In this document: in pieces, positions 47,940 through 59,600 of the stretch
Position numbering within the stretch: the stretch's first letter is position 1
How the letters are laid out: every line of letters begins with the position of its first letter
Notes under the pieces: generated by a model
The model's database searches: none
Told to the model about the DNA's origin: nothing
The model's input: only the letters and a program-made list of their open reading frames with translations
Position numbers and translations under genes: made by a program
NCBI RefSeq assembly: GCF_963924675.1
Contig: NC_089222.1
Span: 134,008,281 to 134,072,280 of the forward strand
DNA: 64,000 nucleotides
Reading direction: 5' to 3'
DNA from: Phocoena phocoena
Lineage: Eukaryota > Chordata > Mammalia > Artiodactyla > Phocoenidae

Positions 47940-49825
47940 ATCTCATCACATCGCTCATCAGGGGCCCTTCTCTCAAGAAGTTCCTACTGAACACCCAGAC
48001 CCATCTCTGCAAGGAGGCACTCTCCTGGTTTTGCCCATTTTAAATTCCGGAAGCCTGACTAGAATCACCAGGGAGGACGCACTCCATTCAGGTATCAATC
48101 CTACACAAGCAACCCCCAGAGCAAGCGCTTCAGCTTGGAAGTTTATGAACATAACAGGATAGCTTGCTGAGGACAGCAGAACCCACACACTGGGATGAAA
48201 ACCATGTACAATGTTCTACACACACGCATTTACAACGATCTGTAAACGTCATGTAACAGGCTCCTGATACTAGCCTCCACAGCTACTCCCTAAAGGACTG
48301 GGTAGTAACCTTTCACAGAGATGGCCGAAGAAACAACTTCCGGGTAGATCCTATCTGAAGCCTCTTTGTTGAGTCCTGTGCAGTTTGCACTGGAATGTCC
48401 ACGTCTAGCTTCAGGACTCTTACTCCTGCTCACGGGCAGTGCTTTGCCAGGGCTTAGTAACCAGAAACAACAGCGCACAGCATTATTCAGTGATAAGGAA
48501 CAGAAACAAGAACTCGTTCCTCAGGTCGTAGGTTTTAGTATGTGGCTATATTAAGGCAAGTTTAAAAAAGAAAAATAGCATTCTGATGAGACATCATGCA
48601 AAGCCAGAAAAGCCAGGCCACCAGCCTTCGGGGAACAGGTGGCCTCAGGAGAGGCTGGCCCGGAGTGTGGGAAAGGCCCGTCTCCTCCAAAGTGCCACAG
48701 AGCAGCACACAGGGAGGATGAAGCAGTCCCACGTGGACCGCTCGAGTAAGCAGTGTGGGAGCCTCAGAGCTCTCTCTCCCATGGTGATGGCAAGGCCATC
48801 CCTTCAGTGACATCACAGGCGGAAGCCAGATACGGACTGCGCCTTACAAGGAGATATATATTTTATAAATATATATTATATATATAAATATATATATTTC
48901 CTGGGATTTGCTTTTAGATACTTCAGCAAAGACCACGTGATACGAATGTGTGCGAGCTCTCCACCTACACCCCAGGGACGGGTAGTTAACTTCATCTGAA
49001 GGACCCTAACTGGAGATAAATTTCCAGGGGTGGCGAATTTGCAGGGAAACACTAATGAAAGGCCCACACTTGGAGAAGCCACCAAAGGCACTTGGGCTGT
49101 TTACTTCCCAAACCACAACAGAGGCTTGGTTAGCACTGTGGATATTAGAAATTACTCTTTATTGGTGAAATGGGTAGTTTTCAAGATGTATGGATTAGCT
49201 AGAAATTCTGCCCCAGAATGAACAGGGTAAAAGGAATTAGGGAGCCAAACTGCCTACCTCTTTGGAATGGCCCTGAAAGTGACTGTTGGAGAATTCTGTT
49301 ACCCGTGCAACCAGAAAGTTAGCAGAATCTCGCTGTTAAAATACCCTCCCATCTGTTCTAAATGAACTTCCATGCAAGTGCCACCAAAGCACCTAAAAGG
49401 ACAGGCCCCTGGGACTTCCTCAAGCTTACTGAGGCAGGATGACTGTTTTGTTGCCAGCAGATGTTGAGAAGAGACCTGGACGGCTCCCTAATTTCAAATT
49501 GTCAGAGGCTGCTGACAGATACATCAAAAAAGAACTCAATAATTGTGAATGATCAACGATCGAGTCAATTTGACTTGGGAACTTTTATATGACGACTTTA
49601 AGTCTCCTCAGACATAATCAGGGAAGTTCTCAAACATGCTGAGTACTAACATTATGTGGCCTCATGTCCACTCAAAAGCAGAGACAGCCTGGGGAAACAT
49701 GGGGTTACCTTGACGGTCCTAAGCTGGACCCTCATACTGCCATGCCCGGTAAATGTGTAGAGTTCATGACACCAGGATTTCTGAGCTCAGGTAAATAACT
49801 GTTTTGGAAAAATCAACTGTAAAGC
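47940..49825. other. Intergenic, no gene recognised
   Basis: Contains an AT palindrome at 48853-48899 and otherwise no repeat I can name. Open frames at 48562-48816 (minus) and 48586-48810 (plus) overlap each other and look like chance. This is the DNA just past the likely MIS18A 3' end. Confidence 0.4.
48853..48899. repeat. AT-rich palindromic tract
   Basis: 'tatatattttataaatatat' followed by 'attatatatataaatatata' is highly self-complementary and could form a cruciform or hairpin. Confidence 0.85.
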
Positions 49826-49839
49826 ACTTTGTTTTAATC

Positions 49840-50584
49840 TTTATTTTCTCCCTCATTATAAAAATAACATGTGCTTACTCTAAGTCTTACATTATAGAAA
49901 ACTGGAAAACGGAAAACTTCCCCAGAACCCCACCCTCAGAAATGATTACTACTCTTTTTGGTAAATATTCTGCCAGGTTTTTTTGGCATATAGTAGTAAA
50001 TAAACAGGATCAAGTGGAATTCTACCGCCACTAGAATACATGCTATTCTGCTCTTGTGCAAGGTTTTGAATAGTTCTGACAAATAACTCAACTGACCAGT
50101 TTCTCCACAGAGCTGTACGCATTAGTTTTCAGAGGAGATTCAACCACACAGTGGGTGGGAAAACTTCTAAGATTTTCTTACCACTCAATATTAAATGTTG
50201 TTCAAAGTATTAAAGGTGAAATAAAGTTTAAAAAAAATAAGAAATAAAGAATAATGAATTTGGTACTGAGGAGAAAACCGTTCAGAAAATGATGGCGGTT
50301 TATCAAAATAAAAACTACTAAATTTCACTTCCTGGAAGTATCATGACTTTAAAGTTGGAATTTAGGAAACAATCATCTTTTTACCATCAAATACAGCTGG
50401 AAAAGTAATTCTACAATTCTTCTCATTTGATCAGTTGATCAGTTCAAGAGAATGTAAAGTACATGACCATTTTGAATTCTTTCAGTTCTAAGTGAAGTAA
50501 ATTATAACAAGAATTGCTACATATGAAACAACGAAGGACTCCAAAACAGCGAAGGACTCCAGAACGGGAGACTTGGAACAGATT
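49840..50584 (-). other. MIS18A: Probable MIS18A 3' untranslated region
   Basis: The region runs downstream of the stop. The first canonical AATAAA on the minus strand is at 49840-49845, about 740 nt past the stop, with an ATTAAA next to it at 49833-49838. Nothing closer than this matches AATAAA or ATTAAA, so this is the best candidate 3' end, but a variant signal could be used earlier. An 18-bp unit repeated twice lies at 50532-50566. The distal part (about 49830-50010) overlaps sequence resembling an old L1 fragment. The end point is inference. Confidence 0.4.
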
Positions 50585-50665
50585 TCAGCTTTTGCAGCTG
50601 GTAAAGGGCAATTTTGATTCAACCTCCCAAAGCTTTGTTTGCAATGCTGTCAAAACATCTTCCAT
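50585..50665 (-). CDS. MIS18A: MIS18A exon 5 (terminal coding exon)
   Basis: 81 bases from the acceptor CAATAG (50666-50671), in frame 0, to a TGA stop at 50585-50587. It encodes residues 211-236, [19 protein letters not shown] then PFTSCKS. The hydrophobic spacing of V, L, L, L, V and L fits the C-terminal coiled-coil helix by which MIS18A associates with OIP5/Mis18-beta. The Cys-Lys-Ser end matches the known family C terminus. Confidence 0.95.
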   Translation of the reverse strand: MEDVLTALQTKLWEVESKLPFTSCKS

Positions 50666-53600
50666 CTATTGAATTGAAATAAGAATATTAAAAAAAAATA
50701 CATGATTAAAATCATACATGGTTAAATATGATTAAAATATTCGTCATTAATACAATTTCTTATCATGTTATGCATTACACACAGATATTAAGTATTTAAC
50801 AGAATTCCATTTAAATAAGACATAAGTTTATTAACAGTAGTTCTCAACCTCTAATCTGTAGCTTTTTTATACGTTCATCACTATCTTGCCTATCTGTGAG
50901 AGGATGTTAACATTCAAAAACAAGGCTATTTTTACCGTGAAATATTGATTTAAGAAGATATATTTCTATTTTAATAGTTTTAGAATATATACTGCTTTGA
51001 TTTTAGTATGAAATGTCTTCTTTATTATTTTTTTGATATAGCTTTAGCTTAATTTGTAGTTTGGCTCCCCCCCAAAATCAAGTTTACTAACAACTGAAAT
51101 AAATAAGTAAGAATAAAATAAAATAAGCACTCTCTTCCCATGAAAGTGCTAAGGTCAAAACAGAAAACACATTAAGGATTATTCACGGAGGAGCACTTGA
51201 TCACTGACTGGAAGCTGTTCATACAGAGATACAAAAAGTGCAGAACAAGATTACCTGCTTCAGAGATTTTTCTATTTCAACTCGGCTTTCAAGGTTAAAA
51301 AGCTCTTTATCTTCTGACACAATTTGCTTTTCAGAGGACCCTAGAACATAACTGAAGTATAATAACAGTACAGAGTTAAAACATGAAAAGGGAGTAAATA
51401 TAAAATTTACATGAATAATATTAAGGGAATTCCCTGGTGGTCCAATGGTTAGGGCTCTGCGCTTCCACTGTAGGGGACACAGGTTCGATCCCTGGTCGGG
51501 GAACTATGATCCCACATGCAGCGTAGCACAGCCATAAGTAAGTAAATACAAAAAATAATGATATTAAAACTTGAATATGTATATCAAACTATATATTAGT
51601 ACCAAGTAAACACATAAAACAACTACTTTTGTTAACAGCAACCTACATAGGAAGCTGAACTACATGAAATCATGTTTTTCTCCGTAACAGCTTTGTCCGA
51701 GAGCCCTACATATTTCCCAATATTGTAAGTATTTTGTTATTGGAAATCAACTTGCTCTGTAGTAAGTTGGGTGGCAAAACATTACCACTCATGGTTCAAA
51801 ATTCTATTTTAAAGTTTTAAAAGATCCTGAAGAAGCCACTGCTTTATATCACTTTTTTTTTTTTTTTTTAATGTAACTTCTCAGGAACGTGTGCATTTTC
51901 AAGTTTGACTTTTAGTATATAATTTGTGTAGTCAACTCTTGATTACCTAGATTTGGGCAACTTCAACAGTTATCCTGTAACTTATGTTTTGCTCCACTCT
52001 CTGGGGTGATGAGATGCTGTGGTTTAGAAAATACAAAGAACAGAAAAATTGGCCTGGTAATGGAAGGAAAAGAGGCCCAGCTTTGGTAACAAATAAATCT
52101 AAACAGTAGGGAAGGAGGTGCTGGTATTTCTCAAAAAAAGAAACTTGATTCTTTTGCATTACTTTAGTAGAAGTCTTTCATTACATGTTAACGACTTCAA
52201 TATGTCACTTCTTTTGTCAAATAAGAACAGTCTTCTCTTGGAAACCCAAGATTAAATTGATTAAATTTCTGAAAAATGACACAGGGAGGCAAAATTGCAG
52301 AAGGCAATTAATATCTTGTTTAGAAAAGAAAAATGAGATGGGGGAAAAAATTAAACGGTATTGAGTAATTTATAACACTGTAAATAAACATTACAGAGGG
52401 CATCCACTTCTAAAACAAACCAGGTTCCTTGTCATTAAAATTATGCCCCAAGAGGTATTCAACTGCTCAGGAAAAAACAGCTTCAATACTATGACCCTCT
52501 ATGGAGAAATCTTCCACACATTTTCTTTTATACAGATATGCATCACTTTTTTTTTTTTTTTTGCGGTACTCGGGCCTCTCACTGTCGTGGCCTACTCCCG
52601 TTTTGGAGCACAGGCTCCGGACACGCAGGCTCAGCGGCCATGGCTCACGGGCCTAGCCGCTCCATGGCATATGGGATCTTCCCGGACCGGGGCACGAACC
52701 CACGTCCCCTGCATCGGCAGGCGGACTCTCAACCACTGCGCCACCAGGGAAGCCCCGATATGCATCACTTTTAAAGTTTCGTACCAACCGTACTTCACGT
52801 TGTTTATACCTGTACTCTCCCCCACATAATTTTCACAAATCTTAGTAAAGTTCTCATGGAGATTAAGGGAGCAGTTGTTTGGGCCTGGGTCTTCTATTTA
52901 ACACCAAAACAGATCTGATCCCTCTCTAGGCAGGCCTACATGCTTTACATCAATGAGCAGTGCTTGCTATACTATTCTCTTGTGTAAGGAATATAAAAAG
53001 TTTGCAGATTTTATAATTTTGACCTAAACCTGTCTAGTTTCAAAGAAGGTGGCAAAACTGCAGTCATCAAAGAATAATTAAATGAAAAATTGTAATTATA
53101 AGAAGAAGAATACTGTTTTAAATTCTTTAAAGAGAAACTCTAAGAAATTCAACCGGAGTGACGAAATACCTCCAGTAATGAAAGTGTAGGCATTGTTTTT
53201 TTCTTCTTAAATTGTTCTTCTTTCCTGATACTTAAGGTTTCCTAGGCGTCTTTAAAATCTTAAGGGTTACATCTTTTCCAGGATAAGTGAAAATACACTG
53301 GGGTCAACTGATTGTTTCCTGTTTTAAAAAGGCTAGTGAATTAGAGGGCCATTAAGATATCTGTCATCAGACCCTAATTCACCTAGTCTCCTCACGCTTT
53401 TTAGAAGTCTTGAAAAATGAAGGTACTTTCTTGCATCTCTCAAAACAAGCAGACAATTATTTACCACCCTCAAGGAAATAGTTGGACTTTGTATTTCTAC
53501 TTTTCCAGAACACCAAAGGGACTTCTTTCCTGACCATTTCTGTCCTATTTCTTTATGATATTCTAGGAGACTAAAAACTAGAGGGAAAAACAAAATGGAC

Positions 53601-56600
53601 AAAATATATTGATCCACACAAAGGCTTTTAAAAAAAAATCCTATTAAACTAAATTCGATTGCTAAGAAAAACAACATATTTTTACTCTGAAAAATGTGCT
53701 CAGTGTTTTCTCCTACAATTTAGAATGACAGATTTTTCCAATAGCAAATAAATCGGGTCCAAACAAAAAATCACTAGCGGGGCTTCCCTGGTGGCGCAGT
53801 GGTTGAGAGTCCGCCTGCTGATGCAGGGGACACGGGTTCGTGCCCCGGTCCGGGAAGATCCCACATGCCACGGAGCGGCTGGGCCCGTGAGCCATGGCCG
53901 CTGAGCCTGCACATCCAGACCCTGTGCTCCGCAACAGGAGAGGCCACAACGGTGAGAGGCCCGCGTACCGCAAAAAAAAAAAAAAAAAAAAAAAAATCAC
54001 TAGCTTTACTGTCAGAAGTTACTTAAAAATATATTTTAACCAGTGTTGATTTAGTTTCGATGTTTTCATACCAATTTCTCTGGAAGCAAGTTTCTGAGAA
54101 TTCATTTATGAGCTATTCATTTATACATCAAACTTACCTTTCAATGGCTTCAACACTGAGACAGAACAAGTCCCTCTTGTAGTCTAGATTCTTGGGTGTA
54201 CACCTGTATATGTAGCCGAGGTTGAGTGAACACCCTGCGCAGTACAAAGTCTCCAGGATGCTGCAACGAGAAATGCCACTGCTTTAGCAACTGGTCATAA
54301 CAAAAATCCCACTGTTGAGATCCATGAACACCTAAACATTGAAGTTGCTAAGTATGTTATTCTGACCCTACTAAGTCATATGTACAAAAAAAGGAAAAAA
54401 ATGATAGTAAGAAGCTTACATCAGAAATGTAGACAGTCGCCTCCAGGCGGCATTGCCTTAAGTATCCAGTGACAAAGGGCATGTACAAAAGTGACAAGAA
54501 GAGGGTGTACTAAGGTAGTGTTTTCCTAGAATGCAAATGCCTCAGTTCAGTATTAAGAGAAATTAACTAAAATTTTGAAATAAGACAAAAAGATTCTACA
54601 TGTCCTTTTAATGTTATACTGTCCACCAAGGATCATTAACATTCCGCGGAAGGGATAGGCAAATTTTTTTCTGTAATGATCCAGAGAACAAATATTTTAG
54701 GCTCTCAGGCCATACGGTGTCTGTTGCAACTACTTGCCTCTACCACTGTTAGCACAGAAGCTGCCACAGATAATACATAACTGATCTGTGTTCCAATAAC
54801 AATGTATTTACAAAAACAGGTGCTTGGGGCTTCCCTGGAGGTCCAGTGGTTGAGACTTTGCCTTCCAGTGCAGGGGGTGCGGGTTTGATCCCTGGTGGGG
54901 GAACTAAGATCCCACATGCCTCGGGGCCAGAAAACCAAAACATAAAACAGAAGCAATATTGTAACAAATTCAACAAGGACTTTAAAAATGGTCCACATCA
55001 AAAAAAAAATCTTAAAAATAAAAACAAACAAACCGGTGCTTGGCCCATGGGCCACAGTTTGGCATAAAGGATGGGTTCAGGTGATACAAGTAAACAGGAC
55101 TTAGAAACACTGGTTCAGAGTGAGAGTCAACTCCCTTTTCAATTCTCTAACAATCCTGATTATATATAAAGAGAAGAAAGTCTCAGTCTGGTGCTAGAAT
55201 GTCTTTAACCTGCATCTCACAGTTGGAAATCTTTTAACAGTAGGAGAACAGACCTCAGGCTCAGAACCAGCCAGGCAATACTATCTCAGCTAGAATTTAA
55301 TAACATGTGTTTTCAGTGTAATTATCTTCACAGCTACTTTCCAGTTACAACAAATGACACATTTATGGCAGTAACATAAAGATTCCTTTTTAAATAAATG
55401 TAAATAAAAATTAGGAGTCAATTTAATGAAAAATATTAAGTACATGATAGCACAGCTGTTACACGGATATGGCAAAAATGGTAAAGCTGACGTCAAAATG
55501 ACTAGAGCTGGGAAGTAGAGTACACTCTGCAGGAAACAAAGAGAAATAACAAAGCATCATCCCCGCCCTTACTAATTAGTCCTGCGTCCTGAGTGAAGCT
55601 GTAACCTCCTCAGGCCTTGCTTTCTTCATCTACAAAGTAAGAAACGATCTAAGGCTGGGTTTTCCAAATTTTAATCACCAGCATGCCAACAGTACAATTT
55701 TTGTTATATCCACATACTACCTGTCCTATTGTGAATTTAATTCTCCTTAAATAGAGTCATTTTTTAAATTAAAATAAACTTCATTTGAATGGGACAATCT
55801 AACGTTACTAAAATTAAAAGCCAACATTTTAAAATAAAAATACATATGATCATTAATTTCTGTTTAACTGTTTGTGTACCACTTATTCATATACACCAGT
55901 ACGACACGTTTCGGGCAACCATACTAGAAGGCAGAGCTTCCCATTCAGTTTGCTGAGGACGCCACTTGCAGCAGATGCGTAGCAGGTATAGCAAGATTCT
56001 GACCACTTCAACCACTGGAGTGGCAGCACAGGGCCTGCCAGTGCTGGAGGCCCCATGCTGCTGTTTCTCCAGCCCTGTCTGTTTACCTCAATAGGCCGTA
56101 TACGTGTGTATGCATGACGTTAGCATTTTCTATGGGTACCATGACGTGAAAAAGGTAGGGAGCATTCATCTAAAGCATCCTTTGGCTTGGAGATTCCATG
56201 ATACAGATATTTTCCTTTTCTATTTTTATTTTCGATTATCTTCACAACAAGCGCCAACACCCAAAAAGCGAGTGTCAGAGTGTGCCCCGAGAGGTTTAGA
56301 AACTCTTCCATCTCATGTCTAAAGGAGACCACCAGCACTCAAGAATTGGTATATTAGAATGACTGATTTTATACTGATTACCATGAAAAAAGTTTTATCC
56401 CAAATCTTACTGCTGATGGTCTCCTTAAAGACTTTTATTTGAAAAATAAACATTTTCTCTAATGTACATATTCACATAGATATAGCCTTACTCACCAACC
56501 ATTTTCATTTTTACGTTTGGATAGTATCTGTTCCTTATCCACAGAAACATTACAGGAAACACCTAGAAAGAAGAAAGTAACAATAATTTATCAATGCAGT

Positions 56601-59600
56601 TTGTTACAATACACATGCAGACATTGAGAGAACTTCTAATTCAACTTTTATTTTAGAACCCAGAAGGCCAGAAAAAAACAAAGGCTTGGGCTTCCCTGGT
56701 GGCGTAGTGGTTGGGAGTCCACCTGCCGATGCAGGGGACGCGGGTTCGTGCCCCAGTCCGGGAAGATCCCACATTCCGTGGAGCGGCTGGGCCCGTGGGC
56801 CATGGCTGCTGGGCCTGCGCGTCCGGAGCCTGTGCTCCGCAACGGGAGAGGCCACAGCGGTGAGGCCCATGTACCGCAAAAAAAAATAATAATAAAAAAA
56901 TAAAATAAAAAATAAAATAAAAATAAAGGCTCAAAAGTCACACACACGGGGTAGTTTAAAACTAAATGTACAGGGTCTTCTGGAAAAAAGATAGCAGAAT
57001 AAGAGTTATTTCCTTCCATTCCCAGAAAACACTGAAATTAACAAAGTGAATAAAATTAGGAAGAAAAAATTCAACTGACAGTAAAATTTGGGACAATTAT
57101 AACCTCAAATCACGGATTATCAAGAATACCCGCCAGACACAGTAAAACTGGGATCAACCCAAGGAATAGGATAAAAGCCTGTGCGTACATCTCCAGATCT
57201 CACACGCAGAGCTTGTTTCTCTAGAAGTAACTGAGAGGGTCCTCAGGAGCTCAGCCAAAAACCTTTTAGACCACAACCTGGACAGGGGTCACAGCTAAAC
57301 CCTAGAAGCAGCAGGAAACATTCCCGTTTCCCAAGTTCAGAACACTAAAGGCGGGGAATCGGGAGCAGAGGGACATGAAGAAAGGACATCAGACCTACAA
57401 TGGCCAGAACAGACTCTTGATTTCACCTCCTCTACAAGTCTACCTTAACTCAGTAAATTCCACTTCCATCTACCCATCGCTCAAATCAGAAACCGGCATC
57501 ACCCCTGATTCACTGTCTCCTTACACTTCTCCGCGCACTGACACTCCACAGATAAATCCCGTCAATTCTACCTCACAACCCTCACTCCAGCCCCCAAACC
57601 ACCTCCACCTCCTCTGCCTGGACGGCTGCACTAGCTCCTCACTGACCTGCCCACTTCCATGCTTATTCTTCTCTTCAGTGCATCCTCCAAAGAAAAGACT
57701 GGGTCATATCACTCTCCTGCTTAAACAACAACTCATGCACTAGAATAGATTCTCATTCCATAGAACAGCCTACAAGGCCCTAAATTTTCTGGCCCCTTCC
57801 TTCCTCCCTAAATCTTATCTTTAATCTACCATTCGGCCTCGCTAGCCTCAAGGCCTTTGCACTAGCTGCTCCCTGTGCCTGGAAAAAGCAAAGAGCATGA
57901 CACCAGAACTGAACATGCAGCCAAGTTGACATTCCTGTATAAAGACAACAGAAAGACATTTTCAAGCACCCAAACTCGAAGTTTTCTTGGGGATGGGGAA
58001 ACCACTGGTGAAGATTAACCAAATAAACAACACAGGAATGAGAAAGCTATTAATAAGCCTTCTCATTATTAATAAGAGTCCTGGACTTGAGAAATAAGTT
58101 CACAGAAACATTGTATTAAAGCTAAATGACGATGCTATGGCTACGGAACAGTATGTAAATGTTATAAACCTTGACAAGGTAAAAACAATTAAACTAACTC
58201 TAATTGGAGCGGGGAGGGGAATGGAAATTAATCCAACGTTCATTTTCTAATCTTTCACTGGGAGGAAGGGGGGGGAGAGTGTTAAATCAATTTGTCTAAA
58301 GCTGATAAAAAAGGATATTTATATATACTTTTTAAATTTTAAAAACTACTGGTACAGACAAACTAAATAACAGAATAGTGTTTTCATAGATAAAACAAAA
58401 GCGCCCACGTGATAAAGGAGAGAAAAGACGTAAAAACAGAAAGGATGGTAAAGATTTAGCACCAAACATATCAATATTATTTCTTAAAAATAAATGTCAA
58501 TGACATTTATGTAAATGACATAAACTCACCTACTAAAAGGAAGAGCTTCTCCTACTGTATCTACATCAACCCAAATACATACATGTTGTTCTAATGGTGG
58601 CAACACTGGGAAAAAACCCAGACCTCTGTCAACAGGGGCAGACTGGGCGGATGAACAGCATCTCCATCAAAGATACCACTTACGTGGCACTTCCTATGTC
58701 TTCTGAGCACATGACACCCATCAACTCACTTAATCCTCCTATCACTCCATTAAGTATTATCCCCATTTATACAGAGGAAAAAACTGAGGCACAGAGAGAC
58801 TAAGTAGCTTGCCCAAAAAGACACAGCTAGTAAGTGGCAGGCCAGGATTCAAACCCATGCAGTTGAGGGCTGTCATCTATACTGCCTCTCAGCGGGGGTA
58901 CAACAAGCAGCTATTAAAAACGTGAAGTATATCTATATACACTAATAAGGAAAAATACTCAGAATATACGTGCAGAATAAAAAAGTAAGGATGCTTAACA
59001 GTATAAATAATATAATCTCAAGTATGTTTTGAAAAATTTACCTCTTTAGGGAATTCCAAAAAATTTACATATTTAAACACGCTCATACATGCATGGAGAG
59101 TATCTGGAAGTATAAATGAGAATAAAGTATGTTGAACTGTGGGGACATGAGAGTGTCAGCATTGGGGGATAAGTCCTTTTCCATTTATTTTAATAGCTGC
59201 AAAGGGTTAATCTCAATGAATTGTATGGGAAATGTATGTTCTTAGGCTTTTGTTTAACAACTGAAAGGGACTCAGCAATTATCGTTAATTGCATCCTTAA
59301 GGAAAAGAGGTTCCAAAAAGTTTCAGGTTAACAGGTGGACACTGCTGTCCTCCTTTCTTCCCAATATATCCCAGGAAGGAAAACATTCCACAAATGTCAA
59401 CGAATCAGTGGTGAATTTCTGCCATAAAATATTTACAGAATTCAAACAGAGCATAAATTTCATCTTGAAAACCACAAGTCCAAAAAGAACATACATTTTT
59501 ACACCAACTCAGAAAAAATATGTGAACCACTCCCCTATACAAATACTATGAAAACAACAAAACCAGGAAACGTTGGGGAAACATAAAGGTTTCAAAAGAT

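Noticed and set aside
1..49800. Exons of HUNK or another neighbour
   Set aside because: No open frame with recognisable kinase or other conserved peptide flanked by splice sites was found on either strand.
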